DNA of 49,053 nt from assembly GCA_024684065.1 (NCBI GenBank), contig JAIKXO010000033.1:1-49053 (forward strand), written 5' to 3'. The stretch is from Lachnospiraceae bacterium. GTDB taxonomy: Bacteria; Bacillota_A; Clostridia; Lachnospirales; Lachnospiraceae. Below the pieces are notes generated by a model. It was not told the DNA's origin and made no database searches. It saw nothing but the letters and a program-made list of their open reading frames with translations. Shown here one piece after another: positions 39,378-47,560 of the stretch; position 1 is the stretch's first letter, and each line of letters begins with the position of its first letter. The position numbers and the translations under genes are program-made.

Positions 39378-40925
39378 ATGAAGGTTTTGAAAGGAATAGG
39401 GTACGGCCTGATCGGCCTGCTCATTCTTCTGACGGGTTTTATCGTGCTCTGTGCGATCAACCCGAAGATTTCAAGTAAATTAGCGGATATCATAAACGGA
39501 CGAAAGACGGTTGCAGAGGAAGCTTCGGAAGAGTCTGAGGAGATCCCCGAAAGGCCTTCTATCCTTGACAAAAACCAGGAGCCTCTGGAAGCGCCTCCGG
39601 AATCTTCGGAGCCTCCGGAAGTGCCTGAAATAAACGCCTACGATCCTCTTTCCGATGATCTTTTGAACAGGGGGCCCGAGACCTATATCCCGCCTTCAGA
39701 GGACGAGATCTCAATCCCCGATTCGGTGGCCGGGAAGGTCGGATACCAGCCGATCAGGGAGGAAAAGGAGGATATCTCCGACGCCGAGGCCGACAGGCTT
39801 TCAAGGGAGCTCGGCTATGGCGAGGAGGGGGACGGGCTGACCTTTGATGAGCTTTTCTACCCCTATTACAATATGCTCAACGACAAGGAGAAGCATCTCT
39901 ACAGGCAGATCTATGCCAATACCCTTGCGTTCAACAGGCAGTTTAGGCCCGTGGAGAGCCTTTCCGAGCAGTATATGCTCGATACGTTTATGGCCGTATA
40001 TAACGATCATCCGGAGCTTTTCTGGCTGGATACGGGATATGCCTGTAAGTATAAGGGCGACGGGACCTGCATTGAAGTGGATCTGACCTTTAATAAGACG
40101 GCTGATGATTATGCCTCCGCCAAATCCCAGTTTGACAGCAAGGCAAACGAACTGATATCCGGAGCGACCCCGCTTGCGACCGATTACGGCAAGGAGCAGT
40201 ACGTCCATGACAAGCTTGTTGAGAACGTGTCCTACCAGATATCCTCGAAGATGAACCAGAGCGCATACAGCGCCCTTGTTAACGGATCCACGGTGTGTGC
40301 CGGTTACGCAAGGGCCATGCAGTATGTCATGATGGAGCTTGGAATACCCTGTTACTACTGTACGGGCTATGCCGGGGAGAACCACGCATGGAACATCGTA
40401 GGGCTTGATGACGGATTCTATAACGTGGACGTGACCTGGGACGATTCGGAAACAGGGCAGTATGATTATTTCAACAAGACGGACAAGGACTATGCCTCGA
40501 CTCATATAAGACGAGACCTTTCGGTGAATCTTCCGCCGTGCAACGGGATGAAATACAGGGTGGAAGACATGGCTCCGATAGAGAGCATAGAGGGTGCAAC
40601 CGGCGGTCCGAACAGGATGCGGACCCTTGAAGAAATAGGAAAGACCCAGGATGACGTGATAAATTCCCTCGATGATTATTACTATGACTGTTATAACCAG
40701 GTGATCTCGAAGGGTGCGGGAGAGTATGAGTTCGAGAACCTTATAGGGAGCGAGTCGCTTCTTAACAAGATATATTCGATCTATTCCAACGGAGATTACA
40801 AACAGGGATTTATGGATAATGCCGTTACGGCGGTTGGAGCAGAGACCTACGACATGGATCTCCTCGTGGAAGAACTTAAGGGGCATGTGTTCAGGCTGAC
40901 CCACAGGATAAACCTGGGGTACTGA
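39378..40925 (+). CDS. Membrane-anchored transglutaminase-like protein
   Basis: 515 residues. One N-terminal membrane helix (about 9-29), then an acidic Pro/Glu-rich spacer (about 45-130), then a transglutaminase-core domain. The catalytic Cys307 is in STVCAGYARA, His336 in NHAWNIV and Asp351 in NVDVTW. The complete triad suggests cysteine-peptidase or cross-linking activity on the outside of the cell. The ATG follows AAGGAAG, which directly abuts repeat copy E. Confidence 0.85.
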   Translation: MKVLKGIGYGLIGLLILLTGFIVLCAINPKISSKLADIINGRKTVAEEASEESEEIPERPSILDKNQEPLEAPPESSEPPEVPEINAYDPLSDDLLNRGPETYIPPSEDEISIPDSVAGKVGYQPIREEKEDISDAEADRLSRELGYGEEGDGLTFDELFYPYYNMLNDKEKHLYRQIYANTLAFNRQFRPVESLSEQYMLDTFMAVYNDHPELFWLDTGYACKYKGDGTCIEVDLTFNKTADDYASAKSQFDSKANELISGATPLATDYGKEQYVHDKLVENVSYQISSKMNQSAYSALVNGSTVCAGYARAMQYVMMELGIPCYYCTGYAGENHAWNIVGLDDGFYNVDVTWDDSETGQYDYFNKTDKDYASTHIRRDLSVNLPPCNGMKYRVEDMAPIESIEGATGGPNRMRTLEEIGKTQDDVINSLDDYYYDCYNQVISKGAGEYEFENLIGSESLLNKIYSIYSNGDYKQGFMDNAVTAVGAETYDMDLLVEELKGHVFRLTHRINLGY

Positions 40926-41040
40926 ACCGCTTTTATAAAGCCTGCCTATACGGGCGCTGACCGGCAAAGCGGTCAAAGGATGTTTTCTGCGGCCATAGCC
41001 GGGATCAGGCACCGGACACTTTAGAGTTAAGAGGATTCTG

Positions 41041-42561
41041 ATGGTATATTTTGAGACGGGAAGGGAACTGGACGTAAGACTATATAAGACTGCGGCCGTA
41101 TTGATCGATGCCTTCCGCTCCTGTGGAAAATATATAGTCCAGGATGATGATCTGATACTCCTTGGGGGGATCGAGTCCATCGCCCTTAGTCCCGTAAACA
41201 GGGAGGCGAGGCTTGAAGCCCCGCTTAGGGTTTTTAATGTTGCAAAAAAGAAGGCAAGGCTTTTAAGGCTTGAGTCGGCGGCCGGAAAGCTTGTAAAAAT
41301 GATCAATGACGCATACAGGGAATGGTTCGAGATCGACCCATTCTCTAATTTTATGGAATTTGAGGGCGTTTTGCTTGATACGAACAGGGCGATCTCCGAG
41401 TACGGACTGTACCTTGTCTGGAACAGCCAGGGAATGGCGCTTTTCCATGATGGCGAGAAGATCACCTTTGAGCAGGGGCTTCAGTTTATTATCGACAACG
41501 ACATTTATGAGGATATTGGAAGGAATCTTGCCGAATGGATCAATGACGCGAGGTTTTACAAGGATCTTGGCCAGGATGACAAAGCGGTCAGGAGATATGA
41601 AAGGGTATTAAGATATTTAGATTCTTCAAGCGAGGTTTATACCGAGGTCGCCTTCGCGCTCGGTGAGCTCTATTATTTCGGGAGCAATTACGATGAAGCC
41701 CTGTCGTTTTACAAGCGGTGCAATCTGGAGCATGTGGATGATGTACAGGATTTTTACATCCATATCGGTCATGCCCTGATCGACAGAAAAATGAAGAATT
41801 TTGAGAGCGAAATAAAGATCTATTACCGAAGCCTCTTAGACAGCGTGTTTTACGACAATAATAAGAGGATCGTGGAATACGCCGCCTCCGAGATAGCCCA
41901 GAATTATGCGGAATATGAAAAGGTGTGCCTTCAGATCGGAAAAAGGTATTATGACTCCGACGAGGGAAGGATAGAGGGGCCTTCGGAAGATAAGGGGGGA
42001 CTGGTAGTAAGTGAGGGGAGCTTCGTTCCCGCGGAGGTTCCCGTCAGGCCGAAGAAGAGATACGAGAATATAAAGCTTGTAAAGACTAAGAGTCTTGAAA
42101 TAGAGGCGGATAAGGATCCGGAAAGCCTTCTTGCGGATGGGCTTTATAACCTTAACGAGGGCGAATACCAGAAGGCTTATGAAAACTATGCCCTTCTTGC
42201 AGAGAAAACCGGAAAGGGAACGGTGTATTATACCTGGGCGATGCTGCAGCTTGCGAAGCTGTTTTCCTTTTTCGAGGAATATGAAAACGCCGTGACCTGT
42301 CTGGCAGACTGTGAAAGGGATAAATTCGGGATCGTATACAGGCTTGAAGACTATAAGTTCCTCTATGTCCACGCGAAGATCGTCATTGATGATTTCGAAA
42401 ACGATAAAAGATTCAGGCTCATGGTCAGGGGAAAATATGATCATTACTACGCCCGTTTTGACAGGCAATACCATTTCCTCACCCGGGACAGGAATCTCTG
42501 TGAGGATTTCGTCAGGTACGAAAAGGAATGTGTTGAAAATGTCCTGAACCAGCTGCCGTGA
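41041..42561 (+). CDS. Protein with TPR-like repeats, unknown function
   Basis: 506 residues. The N-terminal 170 residues form an unrecognised domain. Helical repeats resembling TPR follow (ARFYKDLGQDDKAVRRYERVL and ALGELYYFGSNYDEALSFYKR, about 180-235; a second block about 360-440). TPR-like repeats usually mediate protein-protein contacts. No signal peptide or membrane segment. ATG 41041 follows AAGAGGA. It lies 115 bases after the transglutaminase gene, where a GACCG/CGGTC hairpin is seen. Confidence 0.7.
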   Translation: MVYFETGRELDVRLYKTAAVLIDAFRSCGKYIVQDDDLILLGGIESIALSPVNREARLEAPLRVFNVAKKKARLLRLESAAGKLVKMINDAYREWFEIDPFSNFMEFEGVLLDTNRAISEYGLYLVWNSQGMALFHDGEKITFEQGLQFIIDNDIYEDIGRNLAEWINDARFYKDLGQDDKAVRRYERVLRYLDSSSEVYTEVAFALGELYYFGSNYDEALSFYKRCNLEHVDDVQDFYIHIGHALIDRKMKNFESEIKIYYRSLLDSVFYDNNKRIVEYAASEIAQNYAEYEKVCLQIGKRYYDSDEGRIEGPSEDKGGLVVSEGSFVPAEVPVRPKKRYENIKLVKTKSLEIEADKDPESLLADGLYNLNEGEYQKAYENYALLAEKTGKGTVYYTWAMLQLAKLFSFFEEYENAVTCLADCERDKFGIVYRLEDYKFLYVHAKIVIDDFENDKRFRLMVRGKYDHYYARFDRQYHFLTRDRNLCEDFVRYEKECVENVLNQLP

Positions 42562-42579
42562 GCAGGCAGGGCTTTGGGC

Positions 42580-42616
42580 GTTACAATTCAGCGCTTTACC
42601 AGTGCTGATTTGTAAC
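42580..42616 (+). terminator. Hairpin after TPR-like gene
   Basis: GTTACAA..CAGCGC/GTGCTG..TTGTAAC, about 13 pairs with small mismatches; only a weak T run (TCTTTGAG). Possible terminator. Confidence 0.4.
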
Positions 42617-42787
42617 TCTTTGAGAAATAAAGATTTGAGAAATAAAATCCCCGATTGCCTGCCTGAGGTATTTATGTTTTCGGGATTATGTGTTACAATA
42701 ACTTGAATAGTGCTTAAAGAGTATGTGGCCGGATGTTTGATCTGACATCGGGCTATATTAAAGAAGAATTTATAAGGAGGTAGTATT

Positions 42788-44122
42788 ATGGGATTAATAC
42801 AGGCAACCGGAACTGCAGCATCCGGGGCGCTTGCGGATGCGTGGAGAGAGTATTTCTACTGCGAGTCACTGCCGGCAGAGGTGCTGGTCAGGAGAGGCGT
42901 GAAGACCACTAACAAGAAGAGCTCGAATACCAAAGGGCATGATAACATCATCAGTAACGGTTCGATCGTGGCTGTTGCCGACGGACAATGCATGATCATA
43001 GTTGACCAGGGAAAGGTCGTAGAGCTGTGTGCCGAGCCCGGCGAGTTTGTATGGGATTCCAGCAGTGAGCCGAGCCTCTTTTACGGAAGTCTTGGCACGA
43101 ACATTATCGAGACTTTTAAGAAGATCGGAAGAAGGATCTCCTTTGGCGGTGATACGGCCAAGGACCAGAGAGTTTATTATATAAACACAAAGGAGATACC
43201 CGGAAATAAATACGGAACCGCCAATCCGGTACCGTTCAGGGTTGTAGACAGAAATATCGGGCTTGACGTGGATATCTCCATAAGATGCCACGGAGAGTAT
43301 TCCTATAAGATAACCGACCCGATCCTTTTCTATACCAATGTATCGGGTAACGTTTCAGACGATTACAGAAGGGATCAGATAGACTCCCAGCTTAAGACGG
43401 AGCTTATGACGGCGCTTCAGCCGGCCTTTGCGAAGATCTCTGAAATGGGTATCCGTTACAGCGCGCTTCCCGGACATACTATGGAGATCTCGGACGCCCT
43501 CAATGATGTCCTTTCAAACAAATGGTCAGGGCTCAGGGGAATCCAGGTCGTATCCTTCGGTGTGAACAGCGTTACGGCTTCCGAAGAAGACGAGAAGCTC
43601 ATCAAGCAGCGTCAGGCCAACGCCAATGCACAGCTTGCGGCAGCAGGCCTTGCGGGCGCTCAGGCAGAGGCAATGGTTGCTGCGGCAAAGAACCAGAATG
43701 CAGGCCCTATGATGGCCTTTGCAGGCATGAACATGGCAAACCAGGCAGGCGGAATGAACGCGGCTAATCTTTTTGCAATGGGCCAGGCTCAGCAGCAGCA
43801 GGCGGCTCCCGCAGCTGCCGCGGCTCCCGCGGGCGGTGCGGCAGGATGGACCTGTTCCTGCGGCGCGACCGGAAATACAGGCAAGTTCTGCGCTAACTGC
43901 GGAAATCCTAAACCGGCCGCGAGCTCCTCATGGACCTGTTCCTGCGGCACTGACAATACCGGAAAGTTCTGTCAGAACTGCGGAAAACCCAGGCCGAACG
44001 GCGGAGGCTTCAAATGGAAATGCGATAAATGCGGATGGGAACCGGAGGATCCGACGAATATTCCCAGGTTCTGCCCGAACTGTGGCGACCCGTTTGACGA
44101 TAACGATAAAGCTTCACTTTAA
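42788..44122 (+). CDS. SPFH-domain protein with three C-terminal zinc ribbons
   Basis: 444 residues. An SPFH/Band-7-like domain (about 25-290) of the type annotated as virion core protein, then an Ala/Gln/Met-rich stretch (about 290-350). Three zinc ribbons follow: WTCSCGATGNTGKFCANCG (about 354-372), a near duplicate (WTCSCGTDNTGKFCQNCG), and WKCDKCG...FCPNCG. SPFH proteins form membrane-associated oligomers. The ribbons and membrane link recall the zinc-ribbon genes at 2549 and 3438. The start has a perfect AAGGAGG site. A strong hairpin separates it from carB. Confidence 0.85.
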   Translation: MGLIQATGTAASGALADAWREYFYCESLPAEVLVRRGVKTTNKKSSNTKGHDNIISNGSIVAVADGQCMIIVDQGKVVELCAEPGEFVWDSSSEPSLFYGSLGTNIIETFKKIGRRISFGGDTAKDQRVYYINTKEIPGNKYGTANPVPFRVVDRNIGLDVDISIRCHGEYSYKITDPILFYTNVSGNVSDDYRRDQIDSQLKTELMTALQPAFAKISEMGIRYSALPGHTMEISDALNDVLSNKWSGLRGIQVVSFGVNSVTASEEDEKLIKQRQANANAQLAAAGLAGAQAEAMVAAAKNQNAGPMMAFAGMNMANQAGGMNAANLFAMGQAQQQQAAPAAAAAPAGGAAGWTCSCGATGNTGKFCANCGNPKPAASSSWTCSCGTDNTGKFCQNCGKPRPNGGGFKWKCDKCGWEPEDPTNIPRFCPNCGDPFDDNDKASL

Positions 44123-44136
44123 AGCTATAAAGGATA

Positions 44137-44170
44137 CAACAGCTGTCTTTGTAAGCAAAGGCAGCTGTTG
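44137..44170 (+). other. Strong hairpin between SPFH gene and carB
   Basis: CAACAGCTGTCTTTG pairs with CAAAGGCAGCTGTTG (15 pairs, one G-T, loop TAAG). It lacks a T run; TTGAAAAAAGG follows, so it is 7 bases before the carB ribosome site. Possibly an attenuator or mRNA end structure. Confidence 0.6.
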
Positions 44171-44187
44171 TTGAAAAAAGGAGAATT

Positions 44188-44199
44188 ATGAAAAAATGA
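44188..44199 (+). CDS. Three-codon leader (Met-Lys-Lys-stop) overlapping carB start
   Basis: The ribosome site AAAAGGAG is ideally spaced (about 6 bases) from ATG 44188, which encodes ATG AAA AAA TGA. The carB ATG at 44196 overlaps this TGA in an ATGA arrangement and lies 14 bases from the site. It looks like a tandem duplication of ATGAAAAA. Confidence 0.45.
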   Translation: MKK

Positions 44200-47100
44200 A
44201 AAAGCGCGAGGATATCAATAAGATCCTTATAATAGGTTCGGGCCCCATCATAATCGGGCAGGCATGTGAATTTGATTATTCCGGCACCCAGGCCTGTAAG
44301 GCCCTTAAGAAGCTGGGTTATGAGATAGTCCTGGTAAATTCAAATCCTGCTACCATCATGACGGACCCGGAGACTGCGGATGTTACATATATAGAGCCTT
44401 TGAATCTTGAAAGGCTTACCCAGATAATCAAAAAGGAACGTCCCGACGGCCTGCTTCCCAATCTCGGGGGACAGACGGGACTCAATCTCTGCGCCGAGCT
44501 CTATAAGGCGGGAGTCCTTGACGAGTACGGGGTCAAGGTGATAGGCGTCCAGGTGGACGCGATAGAGAGAGGAGAGGACAGGATAGAGTTCAAGAATACC
44601 ATGAAGGAGCTGGGCATTGAGATGGCACGCTCCGAGGTGGCCTATTCTGTTGATGATGCTTTAAGGATCGCCGGAGAGCTCGGTTATCCGGTGGTGCTCA
44701 GACCGGCATATACAATGGGCGGCGCCGGCGGCGGGCTCGTTTATAACATAGAGGAGCTTAAAACGGTCTGCGAAAGAGGCCTTCAGGCTTCCTTAGTGGG
44801 ACAGGTTCTTGTCGAAGAGTCCGTGCTTGGCTGGGAAGAGCTTGAGCTTGAGGTTGTAAGAGACGCGACCGGTAAGATGATCACGGTCTGCTTTATTGAA
44901 AACATAGATCCGCTGGGGGTACATACCGGAGATTCCTTCTGTTCCGCCCCCATGCTGACTATCCCCGAGAATGTACAGGAGGAGCTCCAGAGACAGGCTT
45001 ACAGGATCGTTGACAAGATCGAGGTCATCGGGGGCACCAATGTCCAGTTTGCAAGGAATACCGAGGACGGGCGGATAATCGTGATCGAGATAAATCCCCG
45101 TACCTCGAGGTCTTCGGCGCTTGCTTCAAAAGCAACCGGATTTCCGATAGCACTGGTATCCGCGATGCTTGCGGCAGGTCTCGATCTAAAGGATATTCCC
45201 TGCGGGAAATACGGAACGCTTGATAAATATGTTCCTGACGGGGATTATGTCGTAATAAAGTATGCGCGCTGGGCTTTTGAGAAATTCAAGGGAGCGCAGG
45301 ACAAGCTCGGGACCCAGATGAGGGCCGTGGGCGAGGTCATGAGCATAGGAAAGACCTATAAGGAGGCCTTCCAGAAGGCTGTCAGATCTTTGGAAATCGG
45401 GCGTTACGGGCTCGGCGGCGCAAAGAACTTTTCGGATATGTCAAAGAAGGAGCTTTTGAATCTGCTCCATATTCCCACGAGTGAACGGCAGTTCATCATG
45501 TATGAGGCTTTAAGAAAGGGCGCGGGCGTAGACGAGCTTTACGCGTTAACTAAGATAAAGCCTTATTTCATCGAGCAGATGAAGGAGCTCGTGGAAGAGG
45601 AGGAAAAGCTTCTTTCCTTTAAAGGATCCCTTCCTCCCGTGGATATCCTCAGGCAGGCCAAGAAGGACGGGTTCTCGGATAAATACCTGAGTATGCTGCT
45701 CGAAGTCAGTGAGGATGAAATAAGGAGGCTCAGGCATGAGTCCGGAATAGTCGAGAGATGGGAAGGAGTACATGTAAGCGGTACTCCGGACAGTGCTTAT
45801 TATTATTCCTCCTACAACATAGAGGCAGATCAGGCGCAGCCGTCCGTACAGGCTGATATAGATGTGTCGAAAAAGGTGATGATCCTCGGCGGCGGACCGA
45901 ACAGGATCGGCCAGGGTATCGAATTCGACTATTGCTGCGTCCATGCCGCCAAGGCTCTTAAGAAGCTCGGTTTTGAGACGATAATAGTGAACTGTAATCC
46001 CGAGACGGTCTCGACGGACTATGATACCTCGGATAAGCTGTATTTTGAACCGCTGACGTTAGAGGACGTGCTCAGCATATATGAAGAGGAGAAGCCGCTT
46101 GGCGTTATCGCCCAGTTCGGAGGCCAGACTCCGCTAAACCTGGCTTCGGAGCTTAAGAAAAACGGCGTGAATATCTTAGGGACTACTCCCGAGACGATAG
46201 ACCTTGCTGAGGACAGGGACCGGTTCCGCGCGATCATGGATAAGCTCGGGATCCCCATGCCGGAGTCAGGAATGGCCGTAAGCGTACAGGAGGCGATGGA
46301 GATAGCGTCAAAGATCGGTTATCCCGTAATGGTGCGTCCCTCCTATGTGCTTGGCGGCAGAGGAATGGAAGTAGTCCATGACGACGAGCAGATGAAGGTG
46401 TATATGGCAAATGCCATCGGAGTGACGCCGGAGAGGCCCATACTGATAGACAGGTTCCTCCATAACGCTCTTGAGTGTGAGGCGGACGCGATCAGCGACG
46501 GTGAGAATGTTTTCGTGCCCGCGGTGATGGAGCATATAGAGCTTGCGGGTATCCATTCGGGAGATTCCGCCTGCGTTCTTCCTTCGATCAATATTTCACC
46601 CGAAAATGTCGAAGTCATTAAGGATTATACCAGAAGGATAGCCTCGGAGATGGATGTCAAAGGACTTATGAACATGCAGTATGCCATAGAGGACGGCAGG
46701 GTCTATGTTTTAGAGGCAAATCCCCGTGCATCAAGGACCGTTCCCCTGGTATCGAAGGTCTGCGATATAAGAATGGTGCCTTTGGCCACCGAGATAATAA
46801 CGATGCCGTTAACGGGAAAGGAGTCCCCGGTACCCGCGCTTAAAGAGAGGAAATTTAAGCACTGCGGAGTAAAGGAGGCGGTATTCCCCTTCAATATGTT
46901 CCAGGAGGTCGATCCCCTGCTCGGGCCCGAGATGCGTTCGACGGGCGAGGTGCTTGGCATGGCAAAGGACTTCGGGGAGGCCTATTACAAGGCCGAGGAA
47001 GCCACGCAGAACCCGCTTCCGCTTAAGGGAACCGTCCTTATAAGCGTAAACGACAGGGATAAGGCAGAGCTCGTGGAGGTGGCGAAGGCGTTTAATGACT

Positions 47101-47438
47101 GCGGATTTAAGATCATTGCCACGGGAGGCACCTGCGATATGATACGCGGAGCCGGCATAGAGTGCGCAAAGATATTCAAGCTCCAGCAGGGAAGGCCGAA
47201 TGTCCTTGACGCGATCACCAATCATGAGGTTGATCTCGTCGTAAATACTCCGGATGACAAAAAGGGTGCCTGGGATGATTCCTATATAAGAAAGGGAGTT
47301 ATTAAGGCCAGGATACCGTATATCACCACAATGGCGGCGGCAAAGGCCTCCGCGGAGGGCATACGCGCCATGCAGAACAATAAGGAGCAGGTAAAGTCAC
47401 TGCAGGAATATCATTCCGAGATAGAATTGATGAAATGA
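44196..47438 (+). CDS. carB: Carbamoyl-phosphate synthase large subunit
   Basis: 1080 residues, normal for CarB. Two homologous synthetase halves are seen: the first begins GSGPIIIGQACEFDYSGTQA and has NLGGQTGLNL and RPAYTMGGAGGG; the second begins GGGPNRIGQGIEFDY and has QFGGQTPLNL and RPSYVLGGRGMEV. The C-terminal MGS-like allosteric domain (about 940-1075) carries TGGTCDMIRGAGI. With the small subunit it makes carbamoyl phosphate for pyrimidines and arginine. carA is not in this window, which is unusual because the pair is normally adjacent. The stop TGA (47436-47438) lies within repeat copy F. The start is discussed with the three-codon leader. Confidence 0.97.
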   Translation: MKKREDINKILIIGSGPIIIGQACEFDYSGTQACKALKKLGYEIVLVNSNPATIMTDPETADVTYIEPLNLERLTQIIKKERPDGLLPNLGGQTGLNLCAELYKAGVLDEYGVKVIGVQVDAIERGEDRIEFKNTMKELGIEMARSEVAYSVDDALRIAGELGYPVVLRPAYTMGGAGGGLVYNIEELKTVCERGLQASLVGQVLVEESVLGWEELELEVVRDATGKMITVCFIENIDPLGVHTGDSFCSAPMLTIPENVQEELQRQAYRIVDKIEVIGGTNVQFARNTEDGRIIVIEINPRTSRSSALASKATGFPIALVSAMLAAGLDLKDIPCGKYGTLDKYVPDGDYVVIKYARWAFEKFKGAQDKLGTQMRAVGEVMSIGKTYKEAFQKAVRSLEIGRYGLGGAKNFSDMSKKELLNLLHIPTSERQFIMYEALRKGAGVDELYALTKIKPYFIEQMKELVEEEEKLLSFKGSLPPVDILRQAKKDGFSDKYLSMLLEVSEDEIRRLRHESGIVERWEGVHVSGTPDSAYYYSSYNIEADQAQPSVQADIDVSKKVMILGGGPNRIGQGIEFDYCCVHAAKALKKLGFETIIVNCNPETVSTDYDTSDKLYFEPLTLEDVLSIYEEEKPLGVIAQFGGQTPLNLASELKKNGVNILGTTPETIDLAEDRDRFRAIMDKLGIPMPESGMAVSVQEAMEIASKIGYPVMVRPSYVLGGRGMEVVHDDEQMKVYMANAIGVTPERPILIDRFLHNALECEADAISDGENVFVPAVMEHIELAGIHSGDSACVLPSINISPENVEVIKDYTRRIASEMDVKGLMNMQYAIEDGRVYVLEANPRASRTVPLVSKVCDIRMVPLATEIITMPLTGKESPVPALKERKFKHCGVKEAVFPFNMFQEVDPLLGPEMRSTGEVLGMAKDFGEAYYKAEEATQNPLPLKGTVLISVNDRDKAELVEVAKAFNDCGFKIIATGGTCDMIRGAGIECAKIFKLQQGRPNVLDAITNHEVDLVVNTPDDKKGAWDDSYIRKGVIKARIPYITTMAAAKASAEGIRAMQNNKEQVKSLQEYHSEIELMK

Positions 47439-47519
47439 TCCTGCCTGTAAAACAGGCCGGATCGGCACGGACCGGGGTTCGTGCCTGAGTGTACGATTTG
47501 CTTCGCAGATCGGCGCAGA
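47434..47519 (+). repeat. Three-hairpin dispersed repeat, copy F (carB stop inside)
   Basis: H1 is 47437-47463 (GATCC..CCTG/CAGG..GGATC), H2 is 47464-47485 (GGCACGGACC/GGTTCGTGCC), and H3 has basal arms GTGT (47489-47492) and GCGC (47513-47516). This is the most diverged full copy and holds most of the compensatory changes. The carB TGA is part of its leading AAATGATC. It ends 45 bases before the next ATG. Confidence 0.9.
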
Positions 47520-47560
47520 CATAGTAACAAACCCTCAATCAGTGCAGGACGAGGTGCGCA

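Noticed and set aside
39801..41465. A 554-codon open frame on the minus strand
   Set aside because: It runs antisense to the transglutaminase gene, whose catalytic motifs are intact, has no ribosome site and shows no recognisable domain.
44137..44170. Ordinary intrinsic terminator or PyrR attenuator for carB
   Set aside because: No T run follows the stem, and I see no PyrR-binding consensus or competing antiterminator.
2479..47519. CRISPR array or tandem satellite
   Set aside because: The repeated unit is dispersed over tens of kilobases between genes, with no regular spacers and no cas genes.
2479..47519. Insertion sequence origin of the repeat with a transposase in the window
   Set aside because: No transposase gene or remnant was found; if mobile, the element must be non-autonomous.
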